A stretch of DNA of 40,208 nt from Gemmatimonadota bacterium. GTDB lineage: Bacteria; Gemmatimonadota; Gemmatimonadetes; Gemmatimonadales; Gemmatimonadaceae. The notes under the pieces were generated by a model, which was given only the letters and a program-made list of their open reading frames with translations, did not search any database and was not told the origin of the DNA. Each line of letters begins with the position of its first letter. Within the stretch, counting starts at the first letter, position 1. The stretch is from contig JARIEV010000015.1 of assembly GCA_031127225.1 (NCBI GenBank), forward strand, positions 1 to 40,208, in the 5' to 3' direction. The position numbers and the translations under genes were made by a program. This document shows positions 1 through 7,648 of the stretch, piece after piece.

Positions 1-391
1 CGATGACCGGGAAGAACAGACGGCCGTGGTGGTACGAGTCGTTCCAGTAATTGGCCGGCGTATGGACCTTGCCGACAATCAGGGCGTGATTGTTGCTGTA
101 GCTGAATTTAATCAGCGACCGCTCGATGCTCGGCAAATAGTTCGTAGCCGACGCGCCATTGAAGCGGACCACATACTCGCCAAGAAATGAGATCCGGCTG
201 CTCAGCGACGATGCCACGAACAGGCTGTGCTCACCCAGCGAAAAATAGGCGTCAGTGACACCTGCCTCCCGATTGGCGGTCTGCTCCACGTGACCGAAGC
301 CATTCACCTGCGTCTGGCGCGTCTGAGCACCGGAGATCCCGGGGCCGACGACAACGATAGTTCCCAGCAACAACAACCGACTCAACCGCAT
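1..391 (-). CDS. Exported, probably outer-membrane protein, 5' part only (cut by window edge)
   Basis: An open frame runs on the minus strand from an ATG at 391 to the window edge without a stop, giving 130 residues. It begins with a basic start (MRLSR), a hydrophobic run of about 14 residues and a likely signal-peptidase site around SGAQ (residues 20-23). The mature part alternates polar and hydrophobic residues and is rich in aromatic residues and glycine, including NYWNDSYHHGRLFF near the end, as expected of a beta-barrel or porin-like outer-membrane protein. No catalytic motif is visible. It is somewhat less GC-rich than its neighbours. It diverges from the MOSC gene, with 186 bases between the starts. 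Export is well supported; the beta-barrel assignment is inference, and the exact family is not recognised. The C-terminus lies outside the window. Confidence 0.72.
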   Translation of the reverse strand, partial: MRLSRLLLLGTIVVVGPGISGAQTRQTQVNGFGHVEQTANREAGVTDAYFSLGEHSLFVASSLSSRISFLGEYVVRFNGASATNYLPSIERSLIKFSYSNNHALIVGKVHTPANYWNDSYHHGRLFFPVI

Positions 392-577
392 GCGCGGAGC
401 CCCTCAATCAGGAAAACGGCACGGATGCGCCGACATTGCATCGCATCACTAAATATTGGAGGTTTCGGCACCCAAACGCCATTCTTTAGTACGTTCTCGG
501 CGCCCGTGTTCCGCTCGGACACTTTGCCATCCCGGGAGGGGCGTCCGTCGGCGACACGCCAGGAGCAGCAGCGAACG
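392..577. promoter_or_regulatory. Divergent intergenic region between exported protein and MOSC gene
   Basis: This 186-base gap separates two divergent start codons, so it should hold promoters for both. It is clearly less GC-rich than the flanking genes around 450-495, with AT-rich patches near 451-460 and 482-490. No convincing -35/-10 pair, operator or hairpin could be assigned by eye. An AGGAG at 561-565 lies 12 bases upstream of the MOSC ATG and is a plausible ribosome binding site. The MOSC reading frame stays open upstream through this gap to 227, but that extension has no domain and overlaps the divergent gene. Confidence 0.4.
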
Positions 578-1225
578 ATGACCCAGCCTATCGGAATCCA
601 GTCGGTCAACATCAGCGGCCTCGCCCCGCTCGTTCCGGGGGTGAAACGCACCCGCACCGGAATTCACAAGCAGCCGGTATCCGCGCCGGTGGCGGTGCAG
701 CCCCTCGGGCTCGAGGGCGACCGGGTCGGCAACACCACCTATCACGGCGGGCCCGATCAAGCGGTCTACCTGTACAGCGCCGACGACTACGCGTGGTGGA
801 GCGCGCAGCGCGGCACGCCGTGTGCCCCCGGGCTCTTTGGGGAAAATCTCACCATCGATCGCTGGTGGCCCGACCCCCGCATCGGAGACCGGCTCACCAT
901 CGGCGACGTGATCCTCGAGCTCACGGCACCACGCATCCCCTGCAACACGCTGGCCACGCGCATGGAGGATCCGGGCTTCGTGAAGCAGTTTGGCGACGCC
1001 GGACGCCCCGGTGCCTACGCCCGCGTGGTTCGCACCGGCGTGATCGCCGCCGGGATGACGGGCACCATGCAGCGGCCGGCCCACGAGTGGCCCACGATCG
1101 CCGAACTGAATACGCTCTGGTTGCGGAAGTCCCGCGATGCGGCCGCCCTCCACGCGATGCTGGCCGCCCCGGTGGCGGAACGCTACCGGGAAAAGCTCCG
1201 ACAGTGGGCCGGCCTCCCCGCGTAG
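578..1225 (+). CDS. MOSC domain protein, YiiM-like
   Basis: The product has 215 residues. The MOSC fold is shown by GLEGDR followed by HGGPDQAVYLY (about residues 45-65) and by IPCNTL, which carries the conserved cysteine at residue 122. MOSC proteins bind molybdenum cofactor or sulfur at this cysteine; YiiM-type members reduce N-hydroxylated purines and detoxify compounds such as 6-hydroxylaminopurine. The C-terminal 50 residues (LNTLWLRKS to EKLRQW) match the three-helix extension of YiiM-like proteins. The ATG at 578 was chosen because an AGGAG lies 12 bases upstream and the protein begins there in the usual family manner; the frame is open further upstream but that part is featureless. 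The gene is monocistronic and converges on the S9 peptidase gene. The substrate is unknown. Confidence 0.88.
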   Translation: MTQPIGIQSVNISGLAPLVPGVKRTRTGIHKQPVSAPVAVQPLGLEGDRVGNTTYHGGPDQAVYLYSADDYAWWSAQRGTPCAPGLFGENLTIDRWWPDPRIGDRLTIGDVILELTAPRIPCNTLATRMEDPGFVKQFGDAGRPGAYARVVRTGVIAAGMTGTMQRPAHEWPTIAELNTLWLRKSRDAAALHAMLAAPVAERYREKLRQWAGLPA

Positions 1226-1230
1226 CGGGG
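1216..1230. terminator. Hairpin spanning the MOSC stop codon, possible bidirectional terminator
   Basis: CCCCGC at 1216-1221 and GCGGGG at 1225-1230 form a perfect six-pair stem with a three-base loop, and the MOSC TAG stop (1223-1225) lies in the loop and stem base. It sits between two convergent genes, where a shared terminator would be expected. There is no T-tract on either strand, so intrinsic termination is only a possibility. Confidence 0.35.
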
Positions 1231-1257
1231 CCGGGGATCCGGGGTGGACGCGGCGCC

Positions 1258-3981
1258 CTACTTGTTTGCCTCCAGCAGCTTTTTCCGCTCCAGCCAGCTT
1301 TGCCCGTCGGTAATCCATGGCGCCGCCGGCTCGCCCTTCAAGTAGTGGGCAAACCACTGAAGAATGCGCCGCTCGTAATCCACCGCGTTCTCTTTTTTGC
1401 CGAGGCCGTGCCCTTCACCGGGGTACAACAGCATCACCGCATTCTTGCCGGCCCGCCGCGCATAGTTATACAGCTCCACGCCCTGACGCATGTCGACCGT
1501 GGGATCTTCGCCGCCGATCTCGATCAGCAGCGACTTGGCGCGCATCTCGTGAATCTTCGCGATCGGCGAGTTGCGCGTCATCGCGCCCACATCCTCCCAG
1601 GGGGCGACCTGCATGCGGAACTGCCCTGTTTCCCAGTGATCGAACTCGGGCACCGAGCTCCAGTGCATCTGTCCCGCAAAGCTCACCATGTCGGCGATGC
1701 CGGCGCCCATCACCGCCGTCGCAAACAGCGAGCTGTGCGTGGCCAGGAACGCCGCCTCATAGCCGCCCTGTGAATGGCCGGCGTGCCCCACGCGCGCCGG
1801 GTCCACCAGGCCGCGCGCCAGCACGCGGCGCACCGCCGGTTCGACGGCGTGCAACACCGAAATGCCGGGCTCGCGCGGACGGAATACGATGTCGGGCATC
1901 AGCACGAAGTAGCCCTGCTGCGTGAACACGTTCGCGTTGTAGTAGTCGTTCTCGCGCGGCACGATGTAACGGTGCAGCCCCTGCGTGAGCAACTCGTACG
2001 TGTACACGATCATCGGATACTTCTTGCCGGGCACGTAGTTGGCCGGGTAATACAGAATGGCCTGCAGTGGCTTGCCGATGGTGCTGGTGAAGTTCATCAG
2101 CTCGGCTTTGCCCCACGCGACGTCGCGCTGAAACGTGTTCGTGTTCGACATCGCCTTGGCATCGGCAAGATCGCTCGTCGCCATGAAGACGTTCGGCGAT
2201 TCGTCGAAACGCTGGCGCGTATACACGTATGTGTCGCTGCTGTCGGCCTTCGCCAACGACGCGTACTGCGCGTCGCCGATGGTCAGCGTCGTCACCGTGC
2301 CGTTCGCGAGCTGCGCGTAGCCGCTTTTCTTGCTGCGCTTGCCGTATAGCGACAGATACACCGGCTTCGACAGATCCACCGCCCGCTCGGCCGCCGTGCC
2401 GCCAAAGCCGGCAAACGACACCAGGCGATACTCGAGTCCCTCGCGTGCCCCGTTGGTCAGCATGCGGCCACCCGAGCCGTCGAGCGCCAACGCCCACACG
2501 TCATAGGCGCCGTTCACCAGCAGCGTGTTGCCATCCTTTGACCAGAACGGCGTGCCGATCGGCGGCAGCACATCCACGGGGTGATCGTCTTCGCGATCCA
2601 CGAAGTCCACGCGGCCACCGGCGAGGCGCGCCGTAAGATTCGTACGCGTGCCGCTGGCGAGATCCACCGCCCAGTAGTCACGTCCATCAAACCACACATG
2701 GCGTCGACCCGTGGGATCACCACCGAACGAATAGCGGATCTTCGTAAGCAGCTTCGTGCGCGTGCCGCTACTCAGATCGATCTTGTAGATGTCCAGGTCG
2801 CGGCGGCCGAACATCTGCCCGAACGGATACGGCGTACGATCCGTCTCCGTCGCGAAACGATCACCGTCGAGGACCGTCGTCTGCTCGGCCACGTTCGTGC
2901 TCAACACCTTTACACTCGACACCTCGAGCGACCAGCTCGCGAGCAGTGTGCTGCGCAGGTCGCGTTGTTCGCTCGAGCGCTGCTCGGGAATCACATGCAC
3001 ATCCTTCGGATGCCAGATCTCCACATCCGACACCTTCTCCTCACTCTTCTTCGGCAGCGCCGCCACCGGCTCGCGCTGGCGCAGTCCCACGTAGAGTGTG
3101 AGGCCATCCTTCGACCACGACGGGCGACGATAGTCCGCCACGCGAAATCCCGCGGGTACGGCCTGCACCGCACTGGCGTCGAGGATCCGCGGTGCCGATG
3201 CACCGGCACCGCCCACATCACGCCACGCGAGAATCGTGTGCGCGGTGTCGGCAAACTCTTTCGCGCTCACCGAACGCAGCGCCGCGAGATCACTGGAGTT
3301 GGCGCGCCACGCGATGCCACGATACACCGACAGGGATGCGTCGAGCACCTGCACCGCACCGACACGGCCATCGAACAACTGCAGCGCATTGCCCGCGCCA
3401 CCATCCACCGTGACCGCGAACGCCAACTGCGCGCCGCGGCTTGACCAAGCCTGCTCGGTCACGTTGTTGAGCACCAGTCGCGTGCCGGTGGCCAGCGACA
3501 GCACCAGCACGTCGGAGCTCTTCTTCCCCTCGGCGGCGTACTTCGTAACCGCCACGAACTGCCCGTCGGCGCTGAAGGCGAACGCGCTCGCGTCGGCCAC
3601 TGTGAGCGAGTCGCCGGTCATCAGGTTCCGCGCGCCGAACGCCGTGCGCACCGGCTTTTTCTCCTTCACGAGACGGTCACGCTCCTTGGGGGCGACCCCC
3701 ACCAGATACGCGACCCACTGCGACGTGGCGGCGAACTGCGGCTGCACAGCGAACGGAATCACCAGCGTGGTGTCACGGGCGCCCCCGCGCACGCGGAGTT
3801 CGTTCTCCTCGTTCACCCGGTTCACGCCGTACGCCAACCAACCACCGTGCGGTGCCAGGCGGGCCGCGGTCAACGATTCCCAGCGTCCGTAGTCCGCCGG
3901 CGTGAGCGTCGGCTTGCCTTGCGCCAGCGCAGGAAGCGACACGACACTGGAGAGCAGCAGGGCAACGAGCCGAGTTTTCAT
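1258..3981 (-). CDS. Secreted S9 family serine peptidase (prolyl oligopeptidase type)
   Basis: The product has 907 residues. A signal peptide (MKTRLVALLLSSVVSLPALAQ) marks export. The long middle region (about residues 40-640) has the repetitive strand pattern and WSKDG motifs of a beta-propeller, and the last 260 residues are an alpha/beta-hydrolase domain. The catalytic triad can be read as Ser737 (GHSQGG), Asp826 (GGEDPTVD) and His858 (GEGHGLG), all intact, so an active enzyme cutting short peptides or acyl-peptides is expected in the periplasm or outside the cell. The ATG at 3981 was preferred because the signal peptide begins there; the frame continues upstream to 4050 with no domain. 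An exported protein of unknown function lies upstream on the same strand, about 97 bases away. Exact specificity (DPP-IV-like, acylaminoacyl or other) cannot be read from the sequence. Confidence 0.93.
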   Translation of the reverse strand: MKTRLVALLLSSVVSLPALAQGKPTLTPADYGRWESLTAARLAPHGGWLAYGVNRVNEENELRVRGGARDTTLVIPFAVQPQFAATSQWVAYLVGVAPKERDRLVKEKKPVRTAFGARNLMTGDSLTVADASAFAFSADGQFVAVTKYAAEGKKSSDVLVLSLATGTRLVLNNVTEQAWSSRGAQLAFAVTVDGGAGNALQLFDGRVGAVQVLDASLSVYRGIAWRANSSDLAALRSVSAKEFADTAHTILAWRDVGGAGASAPRILDASAVQAVPAGFRVADYRRPSWSKDGLTLYVGLRQREPVAALPKKSEEKVSDVEIWHPKDVHVIPEQRSSEQRDLRSTLLASWSLEVSSVKVLSTNVAEQTTVLDGDRFATETDRTPYPFGQMFGRRDLDIYKIDLSSGTRTKLLTKIRYSFGGDPTGRRHVWFDGRDYWAVDLASGTRTNLTARLAGGRVDFVDREDDHPVDVLPPIGTPFWSKDGNTLLVNGAYDVWALALDGSGGRMLTNGAREGLEYRLVSFAGFGGTAAERAVDLSKPVYLSLYGKRSKKSGYAQLANGTVTTLTIGDAQYASLAKADSSDTYVYTRQRFDESPNVFMATSDLADAKAMSNTNTFQRDVAWGKAELMNFTSTIGKPLQAILYYPANYVPGKKYPMIVYTYELLTQGLHRYIVPRENDYYNANVFTQQGYFVLMPDIVFRPREPGISVLHAVEPAVRRVLARGLVDPARVGHAGHSQGGYEAAFLATHSSLFATAVMGAGIADMVSFAGQMHWSSVPEFDHWETGQFRMQVAPWEDVGAMTRNSPIAKIHEMRAKSLLIEIGGEDPTVDMRQGVELYNYARRAGKNAVMLLYPGEGHGLGKKENAVDYERRILQWFAHYLKGEPAAPWITDGQSWLERKKLLEANK

Positions 3982-4078
3982 GGAGGAGTCCTGAGAGAGC
4001 GAAAGGGGCCGGGTGACCGCCCGATGGTACGACGATGGTCGCGGGCACACAATGGTCCCGGTCGCCGCACCGTCCCCG

Positions 4079-4894
4079 TCAGCGCTGCCGGACCTGCCGC
4101 AGCATCGTCTCGGCGTCGATCATCGTCTCCACCTGCAGCACCTCCCCCGAGGTGGTGCTGATCCACACCACCGACTCGCGCCCCGGAGCGAGCGAAAAGA
4201 TCACCACGTGCGCCGCTTCGCCCAGCACCGTGGCGGTCCCGGTCACCGCGATGCGGTACTCCCGCAGGCCGCTATCGGTGTCGTAGACGCGAAAACGCGC
4301 CGCGTACCCCTTCGCCAGCGGCATAGTGCGCACCAGCAGGTCCCAATTCCCCGAGTCGAACGGAGCCACCGTCAGCGTCGTGTCGATGGGCAGCGACGGC
4401 ACATCGATCGGACCGAGAGAACCCTTCACGCGTCGACCGGTGAACTCGAGCGCAATGCGGCGCTGCGGCTGGACGGTCCGGTGACTGCGCGGCGCCATCG
4501 TGCGGGCGTCGGTGATCGTGGAGTCGACCAGCGCCGCCATGCCGCGCTGCACCGTGAGCACGCGGTGAATCACCGGGACGTCACCCCGCATCTCAAAGCG
4601 GATCACATCGATCACACTGCCGATCTGCTGCTGCTGTGTCCCGCGATACGCGATCAGCGCAAAGCGCCCCGTGTCCGCTGTGAGGCGACCACTGCGCAAC
4701 GTGCTGTCCCCCGGGGCAATGAGCACCGGTTCCGGTGCCGCGGGCTGCTGCTGCGCGGCGAGCGGCGCCCCCATCGCGCCGAGCCCCAGCGTGAAGGCCA
4801 CGAGCGCCGCGCGGCGGCGCACGGCCGACCACACGGCGGGGACAACCACGCCGGAGGCGCGCGCAGCGGCAGACAGCGAGCGGAAAGAGACCAT
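4079..4894 (-). CDS. Exported protein of unknown function
   Basis: The product has 271 residues. The N-terminus is long and arginine-rich and is followed by a hydrophobic stretch ending GAPLAAQQQ (about residues 30-49), which fits a signal peptide with cleavage near AAQ. The mature part looks like an all-beta periplasmic domain: IDVIRFEMRG, PIDTTLTVAPFDSGNWDLLVRTMP, YRIAVTGTATVL and VVWISTTSGEVLQVE. The ending resembles proteins of the DUF3108 / lipid-binding beta type, in which conversion factors such as EVLQVE occur near the C-terminus, but this is a weak resemblance. The ATG at 4894 gives the first sensible signal peptide; the upstream part of the open frame (to 5047) runs through a strongly structured intergenic region and is unlikely to be translated. 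It probably shares a transcript with the S9 peptidase. Confidence 0.75.
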   Translation of the reverse strand: MVSFRSLSAAARASGVVVPAVWSAVRRRAALVAFTLGLGAMGAPLAAQQQPAAPEPVLIAPGDSTLRSGRLTADTGRFALIAYRGTQQQQIGSVIDVIRFEMRGDVPVIHRVLTVQRGMAALVDSTITDARTMAPRSHRTVQPQRRIALEFTGRRVKGSLGPIDVPSLPIDTTLTVAPFDSGNWDLLVRTMPLAKGYAARFRVYDTDSGLREYRIAVTGTATVLGEAAHVVIFSLAPGRESVVWISTTSGEVLQVETMIDAETMLRQVRQR

Positions 4895-4923
4895 GCGGAA
4901 AGCTAGCAGCGACGCCGTGTGTT

Positions 4924-4987
4924 GTTCGTGGTCATGAGCGCCGGCGACGCGGGCCGGCCGACCGTATACCGGCGGCTCATGACGAAC
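4924..4987. repeat. Long imperfect inverted repeat downstream of ahcY
   Basis: The arm at 4924-4944 (GTTCG, then TCATGAGC, then GCCGG, with a three-base bulge) is complementary to the arm at 4969-4987 (CCGGC, GGCTCATGA, CGAAC), with a 24-base GC-rich loop. It lies between the ahcY stop and the start of the next minus-strand gene, directly beside a second hairpin at 4988-5017. It could be a 3' UTR structure protecting or terminating the ahcY message. Confidence 0.5.
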
Positions 4988-5017
4988 GCGGCGCCGCCCC
5001 GGGTGGGGCGACGCCGC
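4988..5017 (-). terminator. GC-rich hairpin, candidate terminator of the ArsR-ahcY unit
   Basis: Thirteen pairs (one of them G-U on the minus-strand RNA) form between 4988-5000 and 5005-5017, closing a four-base loop. It starts 38 bases past the ahcY stop codon, the right place for a terminator. No T-tract follows on the minus strand, so it may act with Rho or as an end-protecting structure. Confidence 0.45.
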
Positions 5018-5054
5018 GTCTGCGCAGCCATCACGGACCGCGACCACCGCGCTC

Positions 5055-6545
5055 CTAGTACCGGTAGTGATCCGACTTGAACGGGCCCATCGGATTCACG
5101 CCAAGGTACGCGGCCTGCTCCGTGTTGAGCGTCGTCAACTTCACGCCGAGCTTCGGCAGGTGCAAGCGCGCCACCTTCTCATCGAGATGCTTCGGGAGCA
5201 CGAACACGCTCTTGCCGTACTTCTCGGCGTTGGCGTGCAGTTCGAGCTGCGCCAGCACCTGGTTCGTGAAGCTCGCCGACATCACGAAGCTCGGGTGACC
5301 CGTCGCGCAGCCGAGATTCATCAGGCGGCCTTCGGCGAGGATCAGGATCGAGCGGCCGTTGGGCAGCACGAACTCGTCGTACTGCGGCTTGATGTTGATG
5401 CGCTTCATCCCTTCGACCTTCTTGAGACCGGCCATGTCGATCTCGTTGTCGAAGTGGCCGATGTTCGCCACGATCGCCTTGTCCTTCATGCGACCCATGT
5501 GCTCGACCGTGATGACGTTCTTGTTGCCCGTGGCCGAGATGAAGATGTCGGCTTCGTCCACGATGTCTTCGAGCGTCGTCACCTGATAGCCTTCGAGCGC
5601 CGCCTGCAACGCGCAGATGGGATCGATTTCGGTGATGATCACGCGCGCGCCCTGACCCTTAAGCGCCTGCGCACACCCCTTGCCCACGTCACCGTAGCCC
5701 ATGACGACGGCGATCTTGCCGGCCAGCATGACATCCGTGGCGCGGTTCAGACCGTCGATGATCGAGTGACGGCAACCGTACAGGTTGTCGAACTTCGACT
5801 TGGTCACGGCGTCGTTCACGTTAATGGCCGGGAAGGCCAAGGTGCCCGCGCGCTCCATCTCGTACAGGCGATGCACGCCCGTCGTGGTCTCTTCGCTCAC
5901 GCCACGGATGCCGGCCAGCACCTTCGTCCACCGGCCCGGGTTCTTCGCCTGCTCGGCGCGCAACAGGTCGAGAATCACGCCCCACTCTTCCGGCTCGTTG
6001 TCGCTGTCGAAGCCCGGGATCACGCCGCTCTGCTCGTACTCGGTGCCCTTGTGCACGAGCAGCGTGGCATCGCCACCGTCATCGAGCAACAGGTTCGGAC
6101 CCGTGCCGTCGCTCCACATCAGCGCCTGCTCGGTGCACCACCAGTACTCCTCGAGCGTCTCACCCTTCCACGCGAACACCGGCGTGCCCTTCGGCGACTC
6201 CACCGTGCCGTGCGGACCAACGGCCACGGCGGCCGCGGCGTGGTCCTGCGTGCTGAAGATGTTGCACGACACCCAGCGCACATCGGCGCCGAGTTCGACC
6301 AGCGTTTCGATGAGCACCGCCGTCTGCACCGTCATGTGCAGCGAGCCCATGATCTTCGCGCCCTTCAGCGGCTGCGTGCCGGCGTATTCGGCGCGCAGCG
6401 CCATCAAGCCCGGCATCTCGAATTCAGCGAGACGGATTTCCTTGCGGCCCCACTCGGCGAGCGCGAGATCACGCACGGCGAACGTGGGACGATCGAGCGA
6501 GGCCAACGGCGCAGCGCCCTGTTCGGTAACGACGACGGTAGACAT
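5055..6545 (-). CDS. ahcY: Adenosylhomocysteinase (S-adenosyl-L-homocysteine hydrolase)
   Basis: The product has 496 residues, the length of the bacterial form with the extra insertion. It hydrolyses S-adenosylhomocysteine to adenosine and homocysteine, removing the product inhibitor of methyltransferases and feeding methionine regeneration. It acts in the cytoplasm with tightly bound NAD. Seen directly: the substrate-domain start LAEFEMPGL and [17 protein letters not shown], the [13 protein letters not shown] segment, [19 protein letters not shown], the NAD-binding loop [10 protein letters not shown] (about residue 282), the ATGNKNVIT segment, and the diagnostic C-terminal KSDHYRY. The ATG immediately follows the TAA stop of the ArsR-methyltransferase gene with no intervening base, so the two are almost certainly co-transcribed and translationally coupled. 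Confidence 0.98.
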   Translation of the reverse strand: MSTVVVTEQGAAPLASLDRPTFAVRDLALAEWGRKEIRLAEFEMPGLMALRAEYAGTQPLKGAKIMGSLHMTVQTAVLIETLVELGADVRWVSCNIFSTQDHAAAAVAVGPHGTVESPKGTPVFAWKGETLEEYWWCTEQALMWSDGTGPNLLLDDGGDATLLVHKGTEYEQSGVIPGFDSDNEPEEWGVILDLLRAEQAKNPGRWTKVLAGIRGVSEETTTGVHRLYEMERAGTLAFPAINVNDAVTKSKFDNLYGCRHSIIDGLNRATDVMLAGKIAVVMGYGDVGKGCAQALKGQGARVIITEIDPICALQAALEGYQVTTLEDIVDEADIFISATGNKNVITVEHMGRMKDKAIVANIGHFDNEIDMAGLKKVEGMKRINIKPQYDEFVLPNGRSILILAEGRLMNLGCATGHPSFVMSASFTNQVLAQLELHANAEKYGKSVFVLPKHLDEKVARLHLPKLGVKLTTLNTEQAAYLGVNPMGPFKSDHYRY

Positions 6546-7532
6546 TTACAGTTGAGTCCTGAGGGTAGAGTCGGAACGCGAGCCCACGGCGCAGCGCGCC
6601 GTGGCGGAGAACAACGTGGGGCCGGTGGCAGCAGGATCCACCGGTAACGGGACATAACGGACTGCGGTAAAGCCGGCGTCGTGGAGCCACGCCGTGAGTT
6701 CAAGCGGATCGAAGCCAAGCCAGACGTGACCCATCTGCTCGCGATAACGTTCCTGCGTGTGCGGACGCATATCGGCGATGAGCAGTCGGCCGTTGGGGCG
6801 CAACACGCGCCGCACATCGCGCAACGCGCGCACCGGGTCGGCCACATGGTGCAGCACGAGCATCAACACCGCGGCATCCAGCGACGCGTCGCCCAACGGC
6901 AGCGCTTCGAGCGTGCCTTCGGAGAGCGTGACGTTGTGGCACCCCGCGAGGCGGGCGGACGCCGCCGACAGCATCGCCGGCGACGCATCCACGGCGTAGA
7001 CGTGCGCCACGTGCGGGGAGAGAGCAGCGGACAGCGCACCGGTACCGCATCCCAGGTCGCCCACGATCAAGGCGTCGTCCAGCAGCGCCAGCGCGGCGCT
7101 CACATCCGCCCGCGCGCCGAACATGCTGTCACGCAGGGCATCCCACTCGGCGCTGGCCGTGGCAAAGAACGCCTGCGTGCCGGCCCGGCGAGCCGCGATC
7201 ACGGCGTCAATACGGGCCGCGTCCTGCAGCATGGCGGGCGTACTGCCCATCGCCGTCCGCACCAGCTCCCAGAGCGCGCGCATGTCGGCGTCGAGGCCGG
7301 GATGGCGGCGGTACCAGCGGCTGGCCCCCTCGGCCCGCGAGGCGATCCAGTGCTCGTCGGCCAAAATCTTGAGATGCCGACTCACCGTGCTCTGCGGCAG
7401 CTGCAGCGCGGTGGCAAGCTCCCCGACCGTCAGCTCCTGCCGCTCCAACGCGCCCAGCAGCCGACACCGGGTGGCGTCGGCGAGCTCGACCAGATGGTCG
7501 TGGATGGCGAGACGGGGCGAGGTCACCCGCAT
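6546..7532 (-). CDS. ArsR-type regulator fused to a class I SAM methyltransferase
   Basis: The product has 328 residues. Residues 1-85 are an ArsR-type winged helix: LADATRCRLLGALE, then ELTVGELATALQLPQSTVSRHLKIL with the recognition helix around residues 47-57. Residues 110-310 are a class I methyltransferase domain, with motif I as DLGCGTG (159-165), an acidic end of strand 2 (VDAS), and LHHVADP and VLRPNGRLLIAD further on. Its place directly before ahcY points to control of the SAM cycle. In Proteobacteria the ArsR-family regulator SahR represses ahcY, metE, metF and metK and senses S-adenosylhomocysteine; the fused methyltransferase domain here may be the SAM/SAH sensor instead of, or as well as, an enzyme. 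The TATCCGG repeats just upstream suggest autoregulation. The start could be the ATG at 7532 or a GTG two codons later. Confidence 0.9.
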   Translation of the reverse strand: MRVTSPRLAIHDHLVELADATRCRLLGALERQELTVGELATALQLPQSTVSRHLKILADEHWIASRAEGASRWYRRHPGLDADMRALWELVRTAMGSTPAMLQDAARIDAVIAARRAGTQAFFATASAEWDALRDSMFGARADVSAALALLDDALIVGDLGCGTGALSAALSPHVAHVYAVDASPAMLSAASARLAGCHNVTLSEGTLEALPLGDASLDAAVLMLVLHHVADPVRALRDVRRVLRPNGRLLIADMRPHTQERYREQMGHVWLGFDPLELTAWLHDAGFTAVRYVPLPVDPAATGPTLFSATARCAVGSRSDSTLRTQL

Positions 7533-7533
7533 A

Positions 7534-7553
7534 ATATATCCGGCTATCCGGAT
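7534..7553 (-). promoter_or_regulatory. Operator-like TATCCGG repeat with AT-rich box at the ArsR-methyltransferase start
   Basis: Two direct copies of TATCCGG (7537-7543 and 7545-7551, eight-base period) include the perfect palindrome ATCCGGAT (7546-7553). On the minus strand a TATATT (7539-7534) touches the start codon. This is an AT-rich island in a GC-rich region, in the divergent gap between the regulator and the DUF4010 gene. It fits an ArsR-family operator. If TATATT is the -10 box, transcription would begin at or near the coding start and the message would be leaderless, perhaps starting at the GTG at 7526. No Shine-Dalgarno sequence is visible. Confidence 0.5.
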
Positions 7554-7648
7554 GAAAGGATAGTCCTCGCCAGCCGAAGGGCGGTCCCCACGGTCAAGTC
7601 GGGGATTCGCCCCTGCCGCCGCCCCGTGCCGGTGCTACCATTGCCGTG

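Noticed and set aside
227-577. N-terminal extension of the MOSC frame
   Set aside because: It overlaps a divergent gene with a good signal peptide, has low-complexity sequence and no domain; a ribosome binding site supports the ATG at 578.
5067-6647. A 526-codon open frame antisense to ahcY
   Set aside because: ahcY is certain on the other strand; the antisense product is rich in R, H and A without domains, as expected from GC-rich third positions.
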